DNA of 64,000 bases, from NCBI GenBank assembly GCA_037043015.1, contig CM073325.1:6923001-6987000 (forward strand). The letters run 5' to 3'. The notes beneath the pieces are model-generated. The model made no database searches and was not told the DNA's origin. It saw nothing but the letters and a program-made list of their open reading frames with translations. This document shows positions 1-10,731 of this stretch, piece after piece; within the stretch, counting starts at the first letter, position 1, and each line of letters begins with the position of its first letter. Source of the stretch: Bryum argenteum. Its lineage: Eukaryota; Streptophyta; Bryopsida; Bryales; Bryaceae. A program made the translations under genes and the position numbers.

Positions 1-121
1 GAGTGAAAATTATGAGGTTAGTCGCTTCGATGACTCCTATGCAGTCACAAGTTATTTAGCTTGAAGCCAGTTTTCCACGGGACTTCTCACCGAGACGTTA
101 TTATATCTAGCTAAGCTTTTG

Positions 122-340
122 AGCATGAAATTCTGAGATTCCAGTTGGGTATCGATTGTACGGTTGAAAAGTCGTTTCCTTTCTGTACCAAGACTACATT
201 GTTTTTACCGACACGTTGTAAAAGTCTAGCTTTAAGAGAGATTTTGAGATTCCGTACATAATTGCTGTTTGGGTGTCGACGGTACGGATTTAAAAGGGCA
301 AGCCTTTTTTGTATCATGAGTACTTTTTTTTAACCGACAC
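122..340. repeat. Degenerate tandem duplication of about 110 bp
   Basis: Two diverged units, roughly 122-217 and 237-340, share the order 'gagattcc - ttgggt(a/g)tcga - gtacgg - aaaag - tttttaccgacac'. They lie upstream of the first recognised O-fucosyltransferase exon and have no coding potential that I can support. Confidence 0.45.
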
Positions 341-699
341 AGGATCACAAGTAAAGACATCACTTTTTTGACGATAAAAGTGGACCTAGCTAATGGAGTG
401 CTCTATTTTTTGCTTTTGTTCGAGTGCAGTTTCCAGGAGAAAGGATGTTCCACAACGCTTTTGAGCGTTCGAAAGCAACAAGCAACAGCGTCGATGAAAG
501 TGAAAGCTTGTCTACGACGACCAGTGATGATTATGCACTTCATCGAGATACTCGCAAGGTGCACTACATCCTCCTCACCTTTACCAATTTAAAACTCATT
601 TCCGCACAGACAATCGTTTATTTAACTCCACAGAACTAAAGATCTTATATTCAGTAGCAATAATATTGATGGAAAATAGTTCGACGTTCTGTGTGCTAG

Positions 700-2925
700 A
701 TTGAGTCTTTTTCGCAAGGCGAGCTCTGGTCAAAGCCAGAAAGTGGTCACATGTACCAGCAGTGTATCGACAGTGCCAAGAATCCAATTCGTGAGTATAT
801 CCTACATACATCCATTTTTGTTTGCTTCTTGAAGTAGATTTCTCTTGAAGTAACGTTTCATGAACACTTTTAATCAAGTTTCTGCCGTAGAATATAAGCT
901 TTTTACAGATTCCTGTTTGGAACTTGCAGTCTGATCAGGTTTTGGGTTCTGGATTGCTTGCAGATCCCAGCTCGATGAAGAGAAATGGGTACATTCTTGT
1001 CAATGCGAACGGCGGCTTGAATCAGATGCGTGCAGGAGTGAGTGAAAGAATTTATCACAAAATCATTAAATATCTCACTTTTCTATTGGATTACGAACTG
1101 ATTAGCCCGCCATGGTGATTGCAGATCTGTGACATGGTGGCAATAGCAAAGCTTATGAATGCTACTCTTGTCGTCCCCAAGCTTGACCACAGCTCATTCT
1201 GGGCTGATCCAAGGTAAGCGCGTATACTACTAATCCCATTAACAATAGATGCCAATGGTTGGAGTATAACATGAGTTGGAACTTGTTGTGCAGTGAATTC
1301 AAGGACATTTTCGATATAAAAAGCTTCAAGCAGTCACTGAAAGACGATGTGAAGATCATAGAAGCTTTACCAGCCTCTGCTATCAATATTTTGCCCATCC
1401 GTAAAGCGCCCGTCTCTTGGTCACAGGTTGGAAATGAGCATCATCTCCTACTACCCCTTTGGCAATGCTATTCTATTGAGTGTGGGATATTGATGTTTTT
1501 TGTGATGTGTTGATGGAGCAGGCTTCGTACTATTCGAAGGACTTGGTGCCGTTATTCAAGCAAAGCAAGGTGGTGTATTTCACCCACGCTGATTCAAGAT
1601 TAGCTAACAACGATCTGCCGGACTACATTCAGCAATTGCGGTGTCGAGTGAATTATCGTGCTTTGCAATATGCTGAGCCCATTCGAGAGTTGGCCGGCAC
1701 GCTTATCAATCGCTTGCGAGAAGATGGCAATCCTTACTTAGCTTTGCATCTCAGGTACGATTGCTTTCCTTTCTATCAAAGTTCTACTTTTCTGATGATC
1801 TTTCTTGACAAACATTCTTACAGCAGTTCTGACAGTTCGTTGGTTACCATGATAAAGATTGGCTTGAATTCTGCACCCCTTTTTTTCATGACCTTCGTTT
1901 TTGTAGCAACTGGCAATTTCATAGTAATAGGAGTAGATAATCCGTGCTGTTGTAAACATATTACCATGATACTCGAGATGCTTTCAGAGACCTTATATTC
2001 TTCACATGTTTTTTCTTGCTTCGGATGGATGGATAGCATACTAACGAAGCATAATGGTGTTTCTGCAGATACGAGAAAGACATGCTAGCCTTCACAGGCT
2101 GCGCACACGGCCTCTCCCCCTCCGAAGCAGAGGAGCTGAAGCAGATGCGGTACGAGGTCCCGCACTGGAAGGAAAAAGACATAGACAGCGAGGGTAAGCG
2201 CAAGGACGGAGGCTGTCCACTAACTCCACACGAGACAGGGCTACTCCTGCGAGCATTGGGTTACCCCTCCTCGACGCAAATCTACATCGTGGCCGGGGAG
2301 ATTTACGGGAACGGCACCATGAAGAGCCTCTACGACGCCTTCCCGCATGTCTACTCCCATGCTTCTCTCGCTACTGAGCCCGAGCTTGCTCCTCTCAAGC
2401 AGTTCCAGAACCGACTGGCGGGGTTGGATTACATGCTCGCTCTTGAGAGCGATGTGTTTGTGTACACTTACGATGGGAATATGGCGAAAGCTGTCATGGG
2501 GCATCGCCAGTTCGAAGGGTATCGCAAAACCATCAGCCCTGACAGGTAACGATTCCCTCTCAATCTCCAATACTGTGGAGGATCTCTCGTTCCTCTTGCT
2601 TGGAATCTTGTTGGTGCTTTTGTGGGGTATCTCAGAATGTCCGTGTCGGTGACGATTATCGAATCCTAGCTCAATGCGCCGGTGTTGTTGTTTGTGGTGC
2701 AGGCGACAGTTGGTAGATCTGATCGACAAGTACGAAGCGAACGAGATTTCATGGGAGTTTTTCGAACAGAAAGTGCAAGAGATTCACCGATCAAGAACAG
2801 GAGCTCCACATTGGAGAAAACCAGGAGACACACCGAAGACGGAAGAGAATTTCTACTCGAATCCATACCCTGGATGCATTTGCACGAAAGAAGCAGAGTC
2901 ACGACGGTTACTCAGAAGACCATAA
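700..2925 (+). CDS. Plant O-fucosyltransferase-like protein (GT65/DUF246 family), 5' end missing
   Basis: Resembles the plant O-fucosyltransferase family (PF10250), type II Golgi glycosyltransferases acting on proteins or cell-wall glycans. Exons with good splice sites and matching phase: 909-1037, 1125-1213, 1294-1426, 1522-1754, 2069-2545, 2703-2925 (427 residues to the stop). Visible family blocks are [18 protein letters not shown], the [22 protein letters not shown] block, [20 protein letters not shown] with the conserved Arg, YIVAGEIYG, and [19 protein letters not shown] followed by GHRQFEG near the C-terminus. A further upstream exon at about 700-790 reads like the family's ELW-KP-SG-YQQC segment and ends at a strong GTGAGT donor, but its phase does not join directly to 909, so a small exon or another splice site is unresolved. 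The N-terminal membrane anchor was not found and may lie before the window. The family is certain; the specific substrate is unknown. Confidence 0.88.
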
Positions 2926-4878
2926 ACCAGTCGAGCATCATTCTCTCTCTCTCTCTCTCAACCATTTAATTTTGGAGTCGGTACTCAAAAGCGAGTTTCA
3001 CCGCCTTCGTGAGTTTTGTTGTAATCTATTGATAGCTACCAATTTTCTACTGTATGGAAATTGAATCCTGGAGTTGAGCTATTGTTGAGCTATTAGAGGA
3101 GCCACGAATGTTCTTATCATTCTAGAGATTGTCTATGTTGGTATAGCCACATTGCTTCGTTATTGTAGTATCTGCATAAGTGAGTGCTGACCAACCGTCC
3201 TCAGGGAAGCTGTGTTTTTGCGAGTGTCAGTGTGTGGTCGCCTCTTGCACAGCTCCTCTGGGCATCCATCCTACCAACCAACCAACGAACCGTTTTGTTT
3301 CGTTTTGTTCTCCATCAAGTGTACATTGAATAAAGATCTTTGCACTTTGAAGTTGATCATTCATTTCTTTGCAACTTCCTCCCTCCCCTTTTGTTTGTTT
3401 GTTTTTGTTTGTGAGGCTGTAGTTTGTGGATTTTGACTTGATACTCTTTCACTAATATTTTGCTTGCAGTTGTATATTATTGTTCCTAAGGTGTGAGTGA
3501 GGCTATAAAATTGTGGATTTTGAGTTGATATTTGGTTTCTAGTTGTAAAGGTTGTTCATTGAGCAACATGCACTAGTAGAAAATGGTGTGCTCGAGGACT
3601 TGTCTACTTTGGCTTTAATAACATTGTTGGTTGTAGTTGAGTCTTTTAGATAGTCTTAATTGCAGTGAATAAGTTGCAGAGGATATCATCTTGTGCTAGT
3701 GAGGGTCTACATTTGTGTGAGAATGTCATTATTTGTCATGACTTCAAAACCCTTTGTAGGAAGGTAGTCATTGCATTCAATCAAATTCCAAAAAAAAAGT
3801 TGAACACAAGTACACCTACATAAAAGTTTATGGTTTTACTAACATATGGTTTAATGTTGGGCCTTCTTGATTCACTTGTTATCCAAATTTATATGAAAAT
3901 CTGGTACATATACAGTCGGATATCAGCCGATAACAAATTCCCTTCTGGAGGAATTTCTTCCCTAAAGTTTGAAAATTCATTGTGATCTGAGGAACAATTA
4001 AGGTACGTTCCCACTTGGCCTTAGAGGTGGTGTTAGAAGGTGGTCTTATCTCCTTAAAAGAGTGTGTGTCCACACCTACATTCTTTAGTAATTACCAATC
4101 CTACATGGATGCCCACATGGCACACTCTAAAACTTGGAGGACAAAAAAAATATTAGCTAGTATTTGGGAGGACAAAAGATAGTTGAGCATTAGTAGGCAA
4201 GTGTTAAGGAAGCACCACAATTAGAAATATTCTCAAGTTTTGAAGACTTAAGAGTGGTCTTAGTTAATGGGGCCTTTGAGGAGCCATTATGTAATTGAGG
4301 CTACTTTTCAAAACACTTTTCCAAGCCTCATTGATGAGGCCTTCCCTAAGAATAATGAATTTCCTCAAAATTGTGGAGGTCTTAAGTTTTAATGTATGCT
4401 CTTATCAAAGGCCAGGTGGGAAGGGGCCTTTAGATTTCAGAAGTGTTATGTATATTGGAATCACATTGGAGTGTTCTACAATGTCATAGTAAATGATATT
4501 TTTTTTTGGGTATATTATCTAACAAGTTTCAAGTACTTCACACACCATCTACCATTGACTACCCATACTTCTTGCTTCGATTAAAAGTACATATTCAATT
4601 TTAAATTTGAAATGAGCTTCCAAACTTGTTCTTAGGATCACAGAGCACATCCTAGTTGAAGCACTGTTATATTTCTTGTTTGTTTTTTGGCTTTTAGAAT
4701 TTTCCTGATAAGTTCTAATGACCACTCAACTTTTCTAAATCATGTGAAGGCCTTCCACACTACTATAAGTGTCCTCCAACAACTTGAAGGATGATCAAAG
4801 TAAATCCATTTATCACTCTAATTTTTAAGTAGTATACAAAGAAAAGTTGGTCATTTAATACGACATTGAAAGAACCAC
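2926..4878. other. Gene-free region with 3' UTR and AT-rich sequence
   Basis: The first few hundred bases after the stop are probably the 3' UTR of the O-fucosyltransferase gene: a CT-repeat at 2941-2958, then T-rich sequence and AATAAA at about 3328. The rest is AT-rich with only short chance reading frames. A CACTA-like motif (CACTAGTAGAAAA) occurs at 3571, but no matching partner end could be proved. Confidence 0.5.
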
Positions 4879-4882
4879 TTAA

Positions 4883-5855
4883 CCCCTAAACGTCCTTGGG
4901 TTATTTTTAGCCAAGAACTCATTTTCAAAAAAAGTGATATAGATGAAAATAAAGATAAGCTATTCAGATCTTAACCGTACAAACTTGTAATAGACTTGTA
5001 GTAGATCATGTGGGCCAAAACTTGACTCATGGGACCTCATAGATTGCGAGATCGTAACGTATTAGTGCGCAAAACAGGCTACAAAATACCATCATTTCCA
5101 CTTTGAAATGAAAATACTACCAACATGAAATTTGCAATCAAAAAATCACCAACTAGAAAGTTGTTCATCTTCATCTCAAAAACACTTTTGTACCAAAAAA
5201 ATTCATCAAAAAAATATCTTGGCTCAAATAGTAGCCTTCCAATGGTGAAAACTGCCTCAAAATTTACAAAGGAAAAATAGTCCAAAACTAGACCCTTTGC
5301 ACTCAAATCCATGCCCTATCTTCAATACAACTTCAATTAGGTTAAGGTTTCTACCACTCAAAATAGACTATGATTGGAATCTATCCCAAAGAATAAAGTC
5401 AAAATCTAACGGTGGATGAAGGAGATCTAGCTCCTCAAAAATCATCCATTTTTTCACTTTTTTCATTGTAGAAACATCATTGCAAATCCACTAGCAAAGT
5501 TATTTGGATCAAAAAACTTGCAACTAGAAAGTTGTTAGAATACATCTAAAGATCATACTTATGCAAAAAAAATTCATGAAAAACTATTTTTGGTTTTGCA
5601 TAATTGGCTTGCAATGGTGAAACATGCCCAATGTTTGAAATCTCAGAACCAAAAGCTGCTGTCACTAAAATGCATGCCATTAATTCATACTTCATTGTAT
5701 GGGTCTGCAATTTGTACCACACAAACTAGACTTAATTTGGGACCCAACCCAAGTGATTTCGTCAAAAACGGAGTCCGGATGAAGAAGTTATGGCTCTTCA
5801 AAGTTTCTGCCCTTCATCCAAAATGTCGTTTTTCGACACTAGGGACGTTTAGGGG
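4883..5855. mobile_element. piggyBac-like non-autonomous element, copy A (973 bp)
   Basis: Flanked by TTAA at 4879-4882 and 5856-5859. The terminal inverted repeats are CCCCTAAACGTCC and its exact complement. The interior has no transposase. It contains two diverged tandem units of about 300 bp: each has a 'caactagaaagttgtt' start, a '(gca)aaaattcat' block, 'ccaatggtgaaa' and an end like 'gatgaag - ctc(t)tcaaa - catcc'. It is closely similar to the copy at 29188-30144. Confidence 0.82.
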
Positions 5856-6297
5856 TTAAGTGTGAGGTCCTAGAGACCTAAACAATATATGTCTGACTTT
5901 TACTTTGAGATGTGATCATGTTTAGTGTTGTGCAATGCGATTGTGTGTGCAACATATCGTACAATTATTGGATGGTCATTCAAACTAGCAGAATGTCTGT
6001 GGTTTACGGTTATGATGTCTTTGTAAAGATCTACAAATGTAATGTCGGATGTCCGTTAATATGCTGTAAAGACATCAATCATGACATGCGTAAGAACATT
6101 ACCAAAATTTCAAGCACTATTTACATCGATGTCCCATGAGATGTCGCCATAGACATCCGTGTCAACGTCACAAATACAACGGAGACATCAATCATGACAT
6201 CCTTCTAAGCACTAGAGACTTCAAGCGAGACACAAAGATGTCCTCCATGATGTTTAACAATAATGTCTTTTGACCACAAAATCCTGAAAACTTTGCT

Positions 6298-6412
6298 GAT
6301 GTGGCATGCCACATCATTTTTCCAAGTTCCACGTCCGATTTTCTTGAGTGCCACATGGGATTTCCTGGGTGCCACGTCGGATTTTGGCGTCGCCACATTG
6401 GATTCCACGGGA
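6298..6412. repeat. Perfect 18-bp palindrome followed by a short tandem array
   Basis: GATGTGGCATGCCACATC at 6298-6315 is a perfect palindrome. It is followed by about four degenerate units of 20-25 bp of the form '(t)gccac(a/g)t(c/g)ggatt'. This lies inside the GACATC-rich segment. Confidence 0.6.
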
Positions 6413-7795
6413 GCACCAAAAAGTCTACATCAGGATGAAATTCATTGCCATGTGGCACTATGTAGTAAGGAAAAGTTTACTATAGATGAACTATAATGAA
6501 CTTCCTATAGTTTAAAGTTCGAACACAGGGAGGGGCAATAGGTTAGGTAATTCTATGAAAAAGTGGATTTAACCCACTTTGTGCACAATTGAGGGACTGA
6601 GGTAAACTTAAATTCCTAAAACCCAATTCAATTCCTAATACTTACCAATTTATTATATTTAAAACCAATAGGAAAGGTACTTATCAATTGCATGCATGCC
6701 ATTGATCTTTTCAACTATCGCTTCTCTCTCAATGGAACACGGTCTCTGGCATTGACACCGAAACTCTCTATTGATCAGCCTCTGCTCCCAGCTTTTGCAC
6801 TTTTCAACTATTGTTGATCTCCAATTAACTGCACTGGCACAGCCACCTCAATTGTTTTCTTCTTCTTCTGATAAGTAAAGCCAACCACTAAATCTTGTAC
6901 AGATCTTTCTTTTTATCCCTTCCCATAACTTTTCACCCACTCCATCTCCTTATTGTATTATTGTTCAGAAAGATAACTCTATAGTTTAACTCTTTTTTTT
7001 TCAGCATGCTCCATCAGGCTTCCCCCATTGATCTGAATCCACTTTGTAGTCTTCGCGGTTGATTTTCTCTATTTTCACTTCTCCTATTCATAGTTTTCAC
7101 TATAGATACACCATGTCGCATAACCCACATCCATGTGCAATTGATACATCAGAAAAATCAACACATCCACTATGGAATTCCACCATCCTCACAGGTATGT
7201 CAACAATTTCAACCAGAACTATGGCAATTTCTCGCTAAGCACTCAAATAGTTACTCATTAATTCTTTCTCCATTGATTCACACAATTGATTTCTCATTCC
7301 CAGACTCCACAGTCACACAACCACAATCGATCATCCACTTAGATTCCAAATCACCACCATCTGACCATAGAGACACTCACAATTGCAATATACATACAAT
7401 AATAAACATCACACAATACACAAAACACCGTTGCAATTGATTTACTTAAATTCCAAATGCACACAAAAATTACAGGACAATAGAATTCCTCCAACTGCCG
7501 GCCTCTCTGCCGCAGGAGCTCTGGACTCTCTTCCAGACTGTTTTTTTTTTATCGTATTGATTCCTATCCATAAACTCGACTTTCTCTAACTGCTCAACTG
7601 CCAATCGATTGGAAATTATGACTTTTCATCTATAGAATCTATCCATCTATTGATTTCCTATAGTTTCGACTAACGACAAACTACCATCGCTATTTACACT
7701 ATTGAGCCAGCATTTGATTGATTGAAACAAGCAATTGATAAAAAAGTTCTGAATTAAGAGAAAAAGTACTAACAATCGGTACTACACACTACCCA

Positions 7796-7860
7796 TCCCC
7801 ATTCATTGCCATGTGGCACTGCCCATCCCCATTCATTGCCATGTGGCACTGCCCACCCCA
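7796..7860. repeat. Direct repeat, unit about 30 bp, two copies
   Basis: Two adjacent copies of a unit containing 'cccatccccattcattgcc' and 'atgtggcact'. The second half of the unit also occurs singly at about 6443, showing a link between the two ends of the surrounding repeat. Confidence 0.7.
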
Positions 7861-8080
7861 TGGCGCTGATGTGTCACCTACTTGGCACACGTTTTACCCT
7901 CCCAAAGTTACCTTAAGACACCTTGAGAACAAGGATGTCTTTAAATAACTTTAAATGTCCGATTAGATGTTTGCGATGTCTTAGGATGTCTTACAATGTC
8001 TACACGTTTTAACAGCCACTTACTAAACATCCCAAGACATGGATTTAGACATAAAAAAACACAAGGTTTTGCTTATAGTG

Positions 8081-9597
8081 CTTCAATGTGATTCCAAAAT
8101 ACTATACACTCCTCACTTCGGATTATTTTTGAGATCATAATGAATTTTCAAACTTTGGGGAAAAAATCCTCTTGAAGAAGAATTCGTTATCGACCGGTAC
8201 ATAATTGTACAACGTAAAACTTAGGAGAGAGTTGACATATCATATTTAGACATTAGTTTTACACAAGGTTGTGCTTAGACTCAATTTCCACATTGAGAGG
8301 TTCACACCCCTTTGTGTCAATTAGAATTAGACATGTTTCACTTTTTCCTTGGAGATATTTCACTTATGATGTATGTGACCCTAAGATACTGAAGGACAAT
8401 ATGATTTTTAGTTGCAAGTTGCAAGTGCATCACAACCTAAGTTATTCAAGAAGCATGAAAGTACTAAGTTTGCTTTTAGAGAAACTTCCAACTTCTATCA
8501 ACCTTCACATAATGTTGGTTATTACAACATTGTATTATTACTCATAACCATGAATTGTACACTATAGTAAATACAATAGAACGATTTCTACATCCCAAAT
8601 ATAATAGGGTAACCGTAAGTTCTATAAAATAATAATAATAAATAAAAACTTCAACGTGATACTTGTGGTCATCAATGAAGCGGTTACAAGTACCAAAAAA
8701 TCTATACACTATGATGTACACTGCCATAATGCATTCAAGGTCAAAAGGCACTCTCGGACTTTTTTAAAATGAATGACACGTCCTTATCACATTGGTTTGT
8801 CTCAAAAGGATACTACTATCTCATTGTCATGTAATCATAACAAGCGAACACTTATTCCTTCTAGATATTCTAAAATGCAGACATGCAAAAAAAAATGCCT
8901 GCACCTACTATTCCTAACTCCATCAATGTTTCAACTTGAACACTCGAGACTGCAATCATGGATAGAGAATAGGACGTTTCTATCAGTCAACGATGCTTTC
9001 AACATGTTGATGGATAGGATTCAAAACGACAAAAGAGGACAGAACTGACAGTCTGCATTTTGCTTTCCTTTTGCGGTGGTGGCACCGCACTTTGACATAC
9101 TTGCACTGCAGCATTGGCTATGGCCATAACTTCACTTTAGTAATGGCGCACGTCTTTGTAAAGTCCTAGTCTCGTTACCATGTAAATAGATGCTAAAACT
9201 TCGATTCAATCCAGCACCACCTTCATTTCATGTTGTTTTCGACAGCAAAGGTATCAATAGAAATCAAACGATGTCCAATATGGTGCTGGAATCGTCATGT
9301 GGGATTGCGCTTACTAGAAGATCATGTCCTTTGCGGTGTTTTGAATCATATCTGTTGTTAGTTCGTAACAGTCATGTTCTTCTAGTAGTGTTGAGGTTGA
9401 TGAAGTTTTGCGCTTTCGAAGGGTTTGATGTGCATGTAGCTTAGTAAGTGGGAATTATGTAAGGTTGTTGATTACCATGCGCTTTGTGCTGTTTTAAGTT
9501 GCAGTTTCTGGACAGTCATGCATGAAAGCCAAGTTGTTTTTCAGTCAGTGGTGATGAGGTTGATGAAAGTACTAATTTGTTTGTGTGCGCAGTGGCG
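8081..9597. other. Gene-free AT-rich region and upstream region of the GH3 gene
   Basis: Only short reading frames without recognisable similarity. The last few hundred bases should hold the promoter and 5' UTR of the beta-glucosidase; no clear TATA box was identified. A CACTA-like end (TTCTAGTAGTG) lies at about 9381-9391 without a proved partner. Confidence 0.4.
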
Positions 9598-10690
9598 ATG
9601 TCGATGCAATGGAGAGTAGTGGCAGTGCTTGTGATTGCGGTGGGAGCTGCAGCAGGAGATCATGGGGCTTGGCTGTACAAGGACCCCAAGCAGCCTGTGC
9701 ATGTTCGTGTGCACGACCTGCTCAGTCGCATGACCCTTGCGGAGAAGATTGGGCAGATGACCCAAATCGAGAAAACTGTCGCGAATTCATCTTCCATTGA
9801 ATCGTACTATGTTGGTCAGAATACTTTAATTCTTTTTGACTACTCCTTAGGCAAATCTCTTCATACCTGTTTAATCGCTTAGTAAGTGATTATAGCTCTG
9901 ATTATCAGATCATGCAAGAAGTTGACAGTGATTCAAGCTTGATAGCTACTTTTATTATTGTGGTAGTGGAAAAGATTGAACTGATACTGAGTTAGTTTGT
10001 GTGTGTGTGTAACTGTCAGGGAGTATTTTGAGCTCCCCTTTTCCGACGTCGAAACCAGGAAACTACTCCAAGCCTGCGGAATGGGCCAACATGACAGACT
10101 CTTTCCAACGAGCAGCTCTGAGAACGCGGCTGAGCATCCCTTTGCTGTATGGAATTGATGCTGTGCATGGACATAATGGTGTCTCGCGAGCAACCATGTT
10201 CCCTCACAACGTCGGCCTTGGATGCACAAGGTCAGCCCTCTCATCAAAATCCTGCAAAATGAAGAAACTCACACCAATTCCTTCTGGCCAGACAGAATTT
10301 GATGTTGAAGAAACACCTAGTAAGCCTATTCCTGCAGTTCGAGCCATTGGATGTGTTCATTTATTGCAGGAAATAGAACTTATATGAATCATGAGCAAAT
10401 GTGAGAAGTTCTTGATGTTGAACTCACGCTGTAGATACCTATATGTAAGTAACTCTTAACGCCTACAGGAGAGAAGCCCCAATCGGGTCGATTTGCTCAA
10501 AATAAAAACATGTTGTTTTTGACTCAATGTATCTTAAGATCCATATGGTGAAATTTGATGACAATTAGAGGATAGACTAATCAAACGGTTCTTAACAAGA
10601 TCCGACAGTTGGATTTTGCCAAAATCAGATTCAAAAAACTTTGTTACGAATTTCAGATATAATCGTCTGGAGGTTCTCCCTTAGGGGTTA

Positions 10691-10731
<41 letters not shown>

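Larger units (their letters stand above)
5868..8080. mobile_element. Possible CACTA-type element with GACATC-rich subterminal regions
   Basis: Sequence at 6000-6250 is crowded with gacatc/gatgtc motifs and the same motifs recur in inverse orientation at 7920-8050. CACTA-like ends occur as AAGCACTATTTAC (about 6115) and, on the other strand, GCACTATAAGC (about 8082). That subterminal layout is typical of CACTA (En/Spm) transposons. I could not find a matching 3-bp target duplication or a transposase, so the borders and class are tentative. Confidence 0.35.

Noticed and set aside
3571..9391. A 5.8-kb CACTA element from CACTAGTAGAAAA (3571) to TTCTAGTAGTG (9391)
   Set aside because: The ends are only similar, the 3-bp flanks differ (atg versus ttg), other elements fill the interior and no transposase remains.
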